Source: Lineus longissimus (taxonomy: Eukaryota; Nemertea; Pilidiophora; Heteronemertea; Lineidae). From it: a stretch of DNA of 64,000 nt. Below the pieces are notes generated by a model. The model saw only the letters and a list, made by a program, of their open reading frames with translations. It did not search any database and was not told the DNA's origin. The translations under genes and the position numbers were made by a program. Positions 44,088 through 54,240 of the stretch are shown here, piece after piece. The stretch spans positions 12,094,599 through 12,158,598 of the forward strand of contig NC_088309.1 in NCBI RefSeq assembly GCF_910592395.1. The letters are read 5' to 3'. Numbering within the stretch: position 1 is the first letter of the stretch; every line of letters starts with the position of its first letter.

Positions 44088-44275
44088 TGATGAGGAAGTC
44101 TCACACTCTCCCATCTTCGTAAGTGGTCGATTTTTGTCGCAGCCATTTGGGCCTAGGGCCCCGCACTCACTTCAGAGTGCATTGTTAATGGGCTTCAGCA
44201 CCATGAAGCTTTCATCAGTGCACCCAGCCTCTGTGGATTTCATGTTCCCAAGGTAAGCATACGTACATTGCCACG
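44086..44275 (-). repeat. Inverted partial copy of the 880-bp unit
   Basis: It is the reverse complement of the unit segment from CGTGGCAATGTACGTATACT to CCTCATCACAG. It joins unit 3 head to head with about 3 bp of shared sequence (CTG) at the junction. The arms 44026-44087 and 44216-44275 can fold back. Confidence 0.8.
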
Positions 44276-44404
44276 TTTTTATATAGTTTAACAGTAAATG
44301 GTGATTTCATTTGCAGCTTTTTATTTGCGACTTTTTTTTTCTGGCACAAACTGCCTACACATTCGCCAAGCAAGGGCCTAGGAATGCGGGAGATTCAAAT
44401 ATGA

Positions 44405-44647
44405 CTGGTAATCTTCACTCATCCTATCGTCTACAAGCTTGAAGATTACCACAAGGAGGAAATTCAAGGATATTTTTATGAAGAGGAATTGAGCTACGTT
44501 CCTAATCCTGACCAACTAGAGTACAAGATCGAGAAGATATTAAGGTACAAGACCAGTCAAGGCAAGAAATACGGATTAGTGAAGTCGAAGGGCGACAGTG
44601 ATAAATTCAATGAATGGTTACCAGTTTCTGATATCAGAAACTTGTAA
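44405..44647 (+). pseudogene. Integrase C-terminus with chromodomain-like fold (truncated)
   Basis: An open frame of 80 residues ending in TAA, with a stop just upstream and no N-terminal catalytic core in the window. It has the YFYEEEL block followed about 15 residues later by YKIEKIL, then the K..GLVK / DKFNEWLP pattern. In retroviral-type and Polinton integrases this is the SH3-like/chromodomain tail that contacts target DNA or chromatin. The junction with the inverted 880-bp repeat lies about 130 bp upstream, so the missing part was probably lost with that rearrangement. Confidence 0.6.
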
Positions 44648-44717
44648 TCATTGAAATGAGATTAAGTCTCTAAAGTAATATTTTGATAAAACTTTTTTCT
44701 AATAAATCAAGCTAGAA

Positions 44718-45143
44718 ATGGAAGGACAAATATTTAACAATAATTATGGTACGGTCAATGTTTATCAGTATACTGGTTATCAGTATCCTGGATATCAGTA
44801 TCCTGGATATCAGTATCAACCAGTAGTTTCAGGACCTATATTTAGATGTGTTAAATGCTATGTAACAAAGTCTGAAAGTGAATTTGAAAAGAACGGACGT
44901 AATAAATTCCTGGATTATTGTAAAGCATGCGGTACATTAACCAAGAAATGCAATAAATGTGATAAATTTAAATTACTAAGTGATGGTGAGTTCGCTAAAG
45001 ATGGAAATAGAGGTAGCTGTAGATCATGTTGGAACTCTGGCTACAAAAGTTACCTTGATCGGAGTGGTAATAGAGACAGGCATAAAATAAGGGTAGGTTT
45101 AAACTGTATTTCTAAAAGAGAGTGTACTGGTAACCAGGCTTGA
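44718..45143 (+). CDS. Hypothetical protein with paired CxxC zinc-ribbon motifs
   Basis: An intact 141-codon frame from ATG. The N-terminal about 40 residues have Tyr/Pro-rich GYQYP repeats. Two similar cysteine modules follow: CVKC ... CKAC at about residues 49-74 and CNKC ... CRSC at about 81-107. They look like two zinc ribbons in tandem. It starts 70 bp after the integrase frame and is the only gene of the relic still open. Small Cys-rich proteins of this kind occur in large DNA viruses and Polintons, but I cannot name a family. Confidence 0.55.
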   Translation: MEGQIFNNNYGTVNVYQYTGYQYPGYQYPGYQYQPVVSGPIFRCVKCYVTKSESEFEKNGRNKFLDYCKACGTLTKKCNKCDKFKLLSDGEFAKDGNRGSCRSCWNSGYKSYLDRSGNRDRHKIRVGLNCISKRECTGNQA

Positions 45144-45154
45144 AATCATCAAAC

Positions 45155-45637
45155 ATGAAATCATCATCATCATTCAATGAACTTTCAAAGTTATGTTATG
45201 AAACAATTGAACGATTTACTAGTTTTTATTCTACATATCAGTTAATTACACCTGTGCTCCTATAGGTTTTGCTTTGGATGGTGTGACAATAGCAAGTGCC
45301 ATTATTTCATCACTATTTAGTTTTCAGAAGAAGGTCATACTTAGGAAAATTGAAAAGCATGAGAAGATATCACAATTGGCCATTTCCAAACTTAACACAA
45401 TCAATGATTTGGTGGGTAAAGCCTTAACTGACTCTCACATCTCTACAGAGGAATTCAGTTTAACCCTCAAGGAGAAAAGGAGAAGTACATTTCCTTGAAG
45501 AATGCCATTAGTAAGAAAAACCAAGGGAGACTAGTTCTGATGCCAGTTTTGACGTAGAAACCCCTTACGAAGACTTTTTAGAGGAAGGGAAAAAACTAGC
45601 ACAGACAGAGATGTTAGAGAAATTGAAAAGCAAGTAA
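45155..45637 (+). pseudogene. Conserved small helical protein of Polinton neighbourhoods (frameshifted)
   Basis: The frame starts at ATG 45155, meets TAG after 36 codons, resumes in another frame with an Ala/Ser/Ile-rich hydrophobic stretch, then a charged helical part (KHEKISQLAISKLNTINDLV). It shifts again near 45480 and ends TAA at 45635-45637. The 'KH.KI..LA..KLN.I.DLV.KAL.D' pattern is, from memory, common in hypothetical proteins beside metazoan Polinton integrases. The function is unknown to me. At least two frame breaks make this copy non-functional. Confidence 0.45.
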
Positions 45638-45842
45638 TACATCATCATTATTATCATTATTTTAATGTACAACAAACATTGCCTTCAGCGCCACCTTATT
45701 CGATTTAATGTTAAAAGATAAAGTGAATGAATACTATTGAAAGAATGTACAAATTCACTTTAGTTTATAAGAAAATGTTTTTTACCTTGAAGACCAGGAG
45801 TTAATTGGATGTAACCACTTATGTTCTAATCCATTACAACAC

Positions 45843-46362
45843 ATGGGTTATGTCCGTCTTAGGGCCAGAAAAAATACCTCTCATGATACTCATGATACTC
45901 ATATTCCTGTTACTCCTACTCCTGATACAGCAGTACAGCCGCCTATGAAACAGTGTGACATAAGTACAGAATCTGAGGTTGGATTATGTCGTAATTGTAA
46001 GAGATGGACATTGTATGAGTATGCTAAAAACTAGGTACACAACTAAAACTATTAAGTACAGGTTTTGTACCTCTTGTAATGCTGTTGCTTATGATGATGA
46101 CTTCAAAAGTCTACAGATTAGTATTGAGAATAAAACACGTTACTTTGAGACCATACTTAGAAGGCTTGAACAGAGACGTCTTTCAGAAACAGTAGTAAAT
46201 TATCTGAAAGGGTACATTGAATACGATTTACAAGGATACTTCTCTGGTCCTAGAAAATGGCTTAGTAAGGAAAGGTATGAAAAGACAGTTCATTCACTAA
46301 AAAAAGGTATTAGTACTCTACTATCTAAGTTACTTTCAGATATTGAGTCAATGGTACCGTAG
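45843..46362 (+). pseudogene. Hypothetical Cys-motif protein, one frameshift
   Basis: An ATG-started frame (63 codons) with Thr/Pro/His repeats and a CRNC motif ends at TAG. An overlapping frame then carries CTSC and a helical, charged C-terminus of about 100 residues ending at TAG 46362. The two CxxC pairs would form one zinc-binding unit if read through. No family is recognised. Position suggests it belongs to the Polinton-like relic. Confidence 0.4.
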
Positions 46363-47348
46363 TAATGCCAGAGATCGGGGAAAACCAGTTGTTTCCGTCG
46401 TCATGACGACGTGTGACCACATTTGGAAGGGATTCTTCCGGTAACTAATTTATGTATCATGTAGGAGCCAGTTTTCGCGGGTCTTATCACTAAGTGCAGA
46501 TTTACTAGCTTCCAGCGATTCCATACACGCAAAAGCTTATTTATTACGAAATTTGAGATCAATAACGAAATATCTGGGGTGCTGCGTGGCTGTTTTAAGC
46601 GTGAATTAATCTTGAAATCACTCACTGAAAGATCGATGCAGACCAAAACAAATCCGAACCGGCTCCCCATTTTCGCGGGTATTGCGCATGCGCGACTGAT
46701 TGTTGTGTTTCTGTGTCGTGTGCATGATCCTAGGTATTGACCCAGTGTTTTGAACGTAATTAGAGAATTGCTTGCCTGTTTAGGACGCATTTTGGGCGCT
46801 TTCTTTGCGGAACGAAATGAAAATCAAAAATCAGAAAATTTCTTCTCTGGAAACGAAGTGACGCGCGAGAAAACGGGAAAAAACGGGTTTTCGCGAAATT
46901 GGGGATGACTCGAAATTGGGGAGCAGCACCATAAGTAAACCGTGCAGACGCACTTCTATTTTCTCTTCTAACTTCAGTTTAAGATAAGTTCGGTAATGCA
47001 AACTTGCGGGAGGCATGTATTTGTACTCTCTGGTTAGGTTTTGATATATTGTAAATGTATTTCGGTCGCCGTATTTATGATCCAGAGCTTTCATTGTAGC
47101 GCGGTTTCTGCGTGTATATTTTCACTGTACATTCTCGCTGAGATTCGGCCTTTTACCCCGTCTTCCGTCGATGATTACGACCGTCATTCTTATTCTATTT
47201 CTAAACGTAGCCTCAGGTTTGATTCATCTTGCAATGTAGAATCAAACCTGTGTGTTCATTTCTTTATAATTCCCAGTCTTTATAGTTTAAACATCGTTTT
47301 TCTGAAGCATATCTACGGCCTTTCTTCGTCTCGCATCACTGTTTACAT
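46363..47348. other. Stretch of unknown origin
   Basis: Several phrases recur in diverged form (CGGGGAAAACC, GGCTCCCCATTTTCGCGGG, GAAATTGGGGAGCAGC), suggesting a decayed transposon. A perfect 12-bp stem hairpin (CAGGTTTGATTC / GAATCAAACCTG) lies at 47214-47250. No gene recognised. Confidence 0.4.
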
Positions 47349-47396
47349 TTTTAGCTCACCTCTTAGCAGAGGTGAGCTTATCCCATACCGTGGCGT

Positions 47397-47403
47397 CCGT
47401 CGT

Positions 47404-47477
<74 letters not shown>

Positions 47478-47487
47478 CGTCGTCCGT
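47397..47487. repeat. (GTC)n microsatellite
   Basis: About 26 GTC triplets inside the GCTCACC repeat. It produces spurious poly-Arg or poly-Ser frames. Confidence 0.9.
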
Positions 47488-47743
47488 TAGCAGGGCACGT
47501 TTCGTAACTGTTAGAGCTATTGAGTTGAAACTTGGTACACATGTACCCTCATGTAATGACACCTGGGAGACCAAGTTTCGGTCCGATTCATTTCATGGTT
47601 TGGCCACCAGGGGGCCAAACGTTAAAAGTGAAAATATGCAATATCTCCCTTAATAGTAGTCGGGAAATTTTGAAAAAAATATGGTAGGTACTTCTAGCAA
47701 AGGTGCATCATATATCCTCCGGGTTTTTGATTTGACCTCCTTT

Positions 47744-48062
47744 TCAAGGTCACAGAGGTCAAATGGTGTAAATTAGCCGTTAGGATGTAACGATGGCACG
47801 TTTCTAAACTGCAATGACTATTGATACCAAATTTGGTACACATTTACCCCTTAGTCAGGTGATCTCAGGGACCAAAGTTTGGTCCAATATGATTCACCAC
47901 TTGACCACCAGGGGGCAAAATCCAAAAACCTTAAAAATGTGATTATTCCTTAACTTCTTGCCCGATTGCCACCAATTTGATATCATGGGTACATCTAACC
48001 ACCATACAGTATATGTCACACAGGTTTTTAATTTGACCTTCTTGTCAAGGTCACAGAGGTCA
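47744..48062 (+). promoter_or_regulatory. Nuclear-receptor-type AGGTCA direct repeats in copy 1
   Basis: TCAAGGTCACAGAGGTCA occurs at 47744-47761 and 48045-48062. It combines an extended monomer site (TCAAGGTCA, ERR/SF1/NR4A type) with a DR3 spacing of two AGGTCA half-sites. A third unit near 48359 has AGGTCG. Binding is inference. Confidence 0.4.
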
Positions 48063-48607
48063 AATGGCGTAAATTCGCCGTCAGGCCGTAACTATGGCAT
48101 GTTTCTTAACTGCAATGACTATTGATCACAAATTAAGTACACATGTACCCCTTGGTCAGGTGATCTCAGGTACCGAAGTTTGGTGCGATCTGATTTGCCG
48201 TTTGGCCTCCAGGGAGGGGGCCAAATCCTAAATTCTTCAAAATGCCATTATTCCTAGTAATGACTTGCCCGATTGGCACCAATTTTATATCATAGGTACA
48301 TCTAATTCTAACATCCATTCAATGTGTCACCCGGGTCTTCTTTGATTTGACCTACTTTTCAAGGTCACAGAGGTCGAATGTACTGTAAATTGGCCATTTT
48401 GGGGAAATTGTAATTGCTTGGACCTACATCAAACCTAACACTACATGACACAAGACCATGCTCTTTATCCATCTTTCCTCCACATGAGGTGAGCACAATG
48501 GCCCTGGCCATTTCATTTGTCGTTACGTCATGTCATCTGTTGTCCTCGCGTCATGATTGGCCGAGGCGCAGGTGACGTCTCTCTGTTTGTAAATATTGGC
48601 ACGTGTA

Positions 48608-49550
48608 TATGGCAAGCCAAAGCGGAATTTATTCAAGACTTTAGAATTACCATTCAAGAAGTTAAATATAAGTTCAAGAAGGAAATGTATGTTCAAGACT
48701 AAAATATGTTCAACCTTGAATCAAATGTTTTCAACCTTGAATAAAATATGTTCAACCTTGAATAAAATATGTTCAACCTTGAATAAAATATGTCCAACCT
48801 TGAACAAAATATATTCAACCTTGAACAAAATATATTCAAGACTCACGTGACCATATTCAAGACGCACGTGACCACAAAATTGATGACGTAGTTGCTCATG
48901 TTTTGATGCTTTACGGACTTTCCCGAACCCGCGTCCAGACTTTCCCGAACCCATGGTACTTGTGTTGCGTTTCGGAGCTCGAATTGTTCGCACGAGGTTT
49001 TGACACATGGTTGTACACGTACCTAGCCGCCTACACCTGACATGTACTGTAATCCTACACATCATGACATGGATGCCGAGTGAATGTCAGAGTCGATACA
49101 TGTTTCACAGACATATCAGGCAAATTATAGGTTCAAAATGCGCAATGCCTCTCACCTTTCATTCTTAAGGCCGACACCACTGTATCGGATTCTCGTTGTC
49201 TTTTGACATGTTTGAGTGTTTAGGCTATACAGGCAATCAATCATGTCGTGAAACAGAACGCATCAGAAGTACCACAGATTCTACGCTCTACGTCATCAAT
49301 TTTGTGGTCACGTGCGTCTTGAATATGGTCACGTGAGTCTTGAATATGGTCACGTGAGTCTTGAATATATTTTGTTCAAGGTTGAATATATTTTGTTCAA
49401 GGTTGGACATATTTTATTCAAGGTTGAACATATTTGATTCAAGGTTGAACATATTTTAGTCTTGAACATATATTTCCTTCTTGAACTTATATTTAACTTC
49501 TTGAATGGTTATTCTAAAGTCTTGAATAAATTCCGCTTTGGCTTGCCATA
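48608..49550. mobile_element. Foldback element, 943 bp, with about 280-bp arms
   Basis: The left arm 48608-48890 and right arm 49289-49550 are inverted copies that start TATGGCAAGCCAAAGCGG. The arms are built of short repeats: CAACCTTGAATAAAATATGT -like units and CACGTGACCATATTCAAGAC -like units. CGTGTA flanks both ends (48602-48607, 49551-49556), giving a 6-bp target duplication. The centre has no recognised gene. Confidence 0.75.
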
Positions 49551-49865
49551 CGTGTACGTTGTGCGGGAGTTGTGAATGGATCGCCGTAGGTGCAGGAAGC
49601 ATCCGAGGCAGTGTAGGTTTTAATGTACAAATTTCTTGATTCAGTTATTCAACGTTTAGAGTGGATCTTTTAGAGACCAGACCCAGAACGCAAGAACTGT
49701 CAGATATGACAGTATTTCAAAATCATTGCGGAGAGTTCTAGTAAAAGTTCTAGTGAAAGTTCTAGTAACACTTCTATTCCTTTAATGGAATGATTTCCTC
49801 ATCAGTTATGACCAAATCAGTTATGACCTCATTATTACTTACATAAATAAAAGGGTTTAACTCAA

Positions 49866-50611
49866 TTAAGAATTCAAGAAAATATGTGTTCCTCTGAAAT
49901 TAACGATTTTACCATCATCATTAGTTATTTCTAATTTGATCTGATTGGTACATTTGTTAACTTCTTTAGTACATTTAAGTTCATACCTTTGAAGCTTAAT
50001 CTGATCACTATCATCTACAAGTATGATACAGAAAACATCTTAAGGTCTATTATTGAAGAATGTATTACAAGTATCAACCAGATTTGATCTTAAAATAAGT
50101 TTTGTTAGATAAAATAGAAGAGGTTTGATGGAGTAGTATTTTCCTTTCTTTTTAATCTTCTCTTGTCTAAAACCAAACCACCTATCAACCATTGTTATTA
50201 TGTTTTTTCTAACCTCTTTTATTTTAATCTTTTTTTCCACTTCAACATCCCAAATCATTCCTTTTTCAATCTTGGTTTTTTTGCATATTCTTTATCAAAT
50301 GTTTCTTCCAGTGAGAAATACGTATCCTCTGTAAGTTCAATTATTATGTAATTATTATTATCACAGTTGATGTTAACATGGTCAATTCTAGCTTCCTTTA
50401 TGTTATCTTGCCATTCAACACAAAACTCACTTAAACTAAAATGATGTATGTATGGTAATCTAGATTCAATTATATTTTCTTTGGTGGTTGTGCTAATTTC
50501 ATAACCATCCATCCTATTTGAATCCGGAGTGTTACAATGCCTCTCCCATTTATCCCAATCAGCTGAATCTGGAGCACTTGGGTCAGAAAAATCAAAAAGA
50601 AAAGAAAACAC
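49866..50611 (-). pseudogene. Possible Polinton capsid-type protein remnant
   Basis: Read on the minus strand, a 118-codon frame (50611-50255) overlaps a second frame (50258-50040). That frame continues after a single TAA in the same phase to a stop at 49866. The last part is beta-strand-like with a 'DDG.IVNFRG' ending that resembles the C-terminus of minor-capsid/penton-type Polinton proteins. That is a weak, pattern-level resemblance. One frameshift and one nonsense codon break it. Confidence 0.35.
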
Positions 50612-50705
50612 ATCAAGGCAATCATTATTACTTTTGGTATCAATTGTTTTATTTCTAAATAAATCCGTTAGGAATGTGAAAATTGTGACACGAAGTGGGG
50701 TGTAT

Positions 50706-50818
50706 TCCTGTTCCGCCTAATTCCTTATTCGCCTATTCCTGATTCGCCTACTTCCTGTCTCGCCTATTCCTGTTTCGCCTAATTCCTGGTTCGCCTATTC
50801 CTGTTCCGCCTATTCAAA
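50706..50818. repeat. 15-bp tandem array, forward (CCTATTCCTGTTTCG)
   Basis: About seven units of CGCCTATTCCTGTTT with variants. The inverted counterpart is at 51497-51693. Confidence 0.8.
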
Positions 50819-51496
50819 TGTATTGCTAACCTCCCCACAGACGTAGGAATATGAACCGTCCCCTCCTATAGTGTTAAAGGCTATCATTAAGAATAAAGTC
50901 TGAAAGAATGGATTTAGCGACATGTCAATTATTTCGGTATTATTCGGAATAACTTTGGAAAATTATACACAAGAACTAAAAGAGTAAGAAAGTTTTACCC
51001 TCTCATTAGATTTGAGAAAGGTTTCTTAGGCCTGCATTTTATATTGTGGATTCTCTTTCTTTTGTCTTAGTCAGTAACTGACTTCGTAATAAAAAGAATA
51101 CCTATAGCTACATTGTTCTTTACTATGACAGGGGTTTTACAGCTGATTTTGATCAAATGATTATGAGAATGTACAGTACATGTATTATGTATTTTTATCA
51201 AAAACTCATGAATCCTGTTTTTATAAAATAAGCGACTGATTTACTCTACTTAATCTATTAGTTTTTACTGTCTGTCAGTATGGTCATATGGTCAAATAAG
51301 TCCCGGACTGTCCCCGCTTTCAAGGTGACTCTTTCAAAACGGTCATGGTATGGTTTGTTAACAAAGTTGATGGCATTTGATTAGACAAATTGTCATCACA
51401 TCGTTAACATCATCCAATTGTCCCCTCACATTTTCCCCATAAAATGGACATGCATGCCTAAGGTTCCCCCTGGGAGAGTCGATTTATTGTAGGGGT
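50819..51496. other. Spacer between inverted 15-bp arrays
   Basis: AT-rich, with no gene recognised. With both arrays it may be the body of one inserted foldback element of about 1 kb. Confidence 0.45.
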
Positions 51497-51693
51497 ACTG
51501 GAAAGTAGGCGAAACAGGAAGTAGGCGAAACAGGAATAGGCGAAACAGGAAATAGGCCAAACAGGAAATAGGCCAAACAGGAAAAGGCGAAAGAGGAATA
51601 GACGGAACAGGAATAGGCGAAACAGGAATAGGCGAAACAGGAATTTTGTAGGCGAAACAGGAATAGGCGAAACAGGAATAGGCGAAACAGGCA
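51497..51693. repeat. 15-bp tandem array, reverse (CGAAACAGGAATAGG)
   Basis: About twelve units of GGCGAAACAGGAATA, the reverse complement of the 50706 array. It abuts the truncated 3' end of the polymerase pseudogene. Confidence 0.8.
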
Positions 51694-51714
51694 TAAACCC
51701 GAGGTGGTAGGAAA

Positions 51715-54240
51715 TCAAATGTCCACCACGAGTTGTAAGATGTTGGTTCTGTAAGCATACATCTTACTTCTAAGTGCAATAAATTCAGTCATCTCTTCTC
51801 CTCCTAGCTCATCCTTAAAGTAATCTGGCACCTTCTTCTTGTTAGTGTCGTAGAGAGGATGATCTTTTGGGTAATGACTGAAGTAAAAGTGATCCTTTAA
51901 CCATTTGAGGTCTTCAATTAAATCAACAGTATTTATTTTAAGTACAAAGGAATTTGTATCAATATACAGTAGTTCCAGGTTCTTCTCACCAAAATACGGT
52001 TGAAGCACCTCATAGTAGAATTCATAGATCAGTAACTTAGACAATTCAAGTACTGTATAGCTCCTATGTAAATTGGTTTGTTAAATTTCATTGATATTTT
52101 CCTCATGCTAATAGCAGCATTATGTTCATCAAATATGCATATTGATGAAAACCTGGGATTGGCCATTACACTACTGACTCGTTCACCTTCTGTTACCAAT
52201 TCAATCTCCATCCTGTTCCTTATGTTCCCACTGGTCTTACCATAAAAAGAATTATTCATTAACTTGAAATAGTCTTTCTCGAAATCGGTCTTAGAGTCCA
52301 TCCTCCTTTTAGCGTTAAAGTCAATGTATGTCGCCAACCATTTTGACTGTTTAAAGCTGATCACAAAATGAACCTTCTTAAGTTCCATTCCGTGCTTTAG
52401 GTAAAACCGTAGCATCCTGTAATGCACTATGTAGTTGTTCTTATCCTTTTGTGTCGGTATCAGTTTCTCTACATTTGATCTTTTCTCATCACCCAGTAAC
52501 TCTCTGGTAAGGGCTTCAACGAAGAGACTCGGGGCAGAATCATCTTCAACGAAGAGACTCGGGGCAGAATGGAAAATTCCTTGACTTGAATTTGATGTTT
52601 TGGGGATAAGCCAGGTCTACCTCAAAGAAATAATCTACATCACTATCCTTAGCTATCGACATAATCCATCTTAGATAGAGGTTATCATCATCTGCTGAAT
52701 CAATGTCTGTCATATTAAAACTACCATAAGGTTGAGGTTCCATCATAGTCCAAACGGCCTTGACGTGTCTTGTTCCCATCACACCCGAAATTCCACCTAT
52801 TATTGCCATTTCAAAAGTAAGGAAAATGTTGCTATCTGTTAGAAGTTCTAGTTTACTTCAGTGTGTTTCAAACCAGCTTGACAGGTAAGTCTCGGTGCTG
52901 AGTAACAGTGACAGGGGTCAATCTGAAAGTAATTTCAATTTACTTCCCTGAACTTTTCAAATAAATCTGCCAGAAGCAGAACATCAGTTTTGAGGTAGAG
53001 GTCAATGAACTCTCCATGATTCCTTATGTTAAAATGATCCCATATGGCTTTACCCTCTTCATAGGCTGAATCAGGTGCCATTTCAATTTTTTAATTCATC
53101 AAAGAACATTGACTTATCTAGGTAGGTAACATTGTAAATTTCATGTGGCGTGTAAAAGGAGTAAGGTACCGATCCCTTCTTCCTCAATAGTTTGAAGTCT
53201 ATAGTATCAGGGAACATCTGTCTTGTAATTTTGAAGTCATCATCTAACATTGATTTTGTTATGTTGTCTAAACTGGACTGTAGGAATCTTACGAGTCTAA
53301 GAACCTAAAACAACCGAATTGAAAAGAAATGTATTGTTCTGCTGTTTAAGCAAGTAATTTAAGTTTCTTGTACTCTGGTAGTTTAGTCATTAACTCTTTA
53401 ATGAATAGGTGAGAATCATAATTACTTAGATTGTGAAAAAACACTGAAACGAACATGTTCTTTCTTTTCATTCAGATTGCATGAGTTGTGAGCAGCACCT
53501 CGATATCTACCAATGTAGTGATCATGATCCTTAACTTTATCATACCCTAGCAACTGATTGCAGTAGTAACAATGTTTTTCTAAGTGATATCTCTTCCAAT
53601 CTGACGAAGTCGAATCGGACTTTGTCCCAAGAGCAGAGCTCGACTCTTCATCTGTCATTGTTAGAGGAAAGTTACAGTTCAATAAATTAGAGAATTGTTC
53701 TTCCATTCTTATTAACCAGTTACAGAACACATCGGCACCCCTGTGACATACATACTGGCTATTGTAGAGTTGTGGGTATTCTGAGTGAACATAAACTCCA
53801 ACTACTGATGCGTTCTGTTTAAAAAGTTTCATACAGGTATGTTTATTGACACAAAATCAGCATAGATAACAAAAGGAATTATATTCTTTATTGAATGCTT
53901 TGCAAACTTAAGTTGTGACCATTTACTGTTAGGTTGTGGTAAACTAATCTTACAATATTCATGTTCACTACATTTCTTATTATGACTCTCAAGTGTAGAC
54001 TGACGATAAAAGTATTTCATACACCTCCTACAGAGATACACAGTATTAGTACTAGTCCTGAAGAACATATTGATATCAGTTATGTACATGAAATGACCCG
54101 GACAGGTAGAAAGGTTCTAGTTTTGCCTCACGTATGTTTTTAGCACCTTCGTTCTGTAACTTGAACACATTAATCTTAAGATTGTTATCACTCTCGATTT
54201 TAGGGATATCCTTTTTAATACATACAGGAAAGGAGTTTAT
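51715..54240 (-). pseudogene. B-family (protein-primed type) DNA polymerase, degenerate
   Basis: Read from 54240 down. An N-terminal DIPKIES-like block is followed by a C2H2-like CRRC...H...C motif (about 54030-53980), an exonuclease-I YADF motif (about 53850), and an HNH/EndoVII-like CYYC...KDHDH...YRGAAH...CN insert (about 53560-53460). Next come an FHNLSNYD exonuclease motif (about 53430), a YLKTDVLLL block (about 52970), the palm region with GGISGVMGTRH (about 52795), NNSFYGK (about 52260) and YIDTNS (about 51960). At least four frame breaks separate these. The second catalytic Asp of the usual DTDS motif is Asn. The C-terminal thumb is cut off at the 15-bp array. It is dead, but clearly the PolB of a Polinton-like or related animal DNA element. 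Confidence 0.78.

Larger units (their letters stand above)
47349..48517 (+). repeat. GCTCACC/AGGTGAGC repeat, well-preserved copy 1
   Basis: It starts TTTTTAGCTCACCTC with the hairpin AGCTCACCTCTTAGCAGAGG TGAGCT. A (GTC)n run follows at 47397-47487, then three diverged internal units of about 300 bp. It ends AGGTGAGCACAATGGCCCTG GCCATTTCATT, which forms a second hairpin. Each internal unit has GGCCACCAGGGGGCC-like and AAGGTCACAGAGGTCA-like blocks. No protein is encoded; poly-Arg frames come from the GTC run. The class is undetermined. Confidence 0.85.

Noticed and set aside
44029-44256. Plus-strand frame in the inverted 880-bp copy as a separate gene
   Set aside because: It is the minus-strand frame of the tandem unit reappearing because of the inverted junction.
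47356-47653. Open frames of poly-Arg/poly-Ser on both strands (also at 57079-57288 and 63109-63306)
   Set aside because: They are read-throughs of the (GTC)n or (GAC)n microsatellite inside the GCTCACC repeat, with no codon diversity or gene context.
48608-49550. Terminal inverted repeats of the Polinton-like element
   Set aside because: The 6-bp duplication and long arms fit superficially, but both arms lie within 1 kb and enclose no Polinton gene. The PolB and integrase remnants are outside it.
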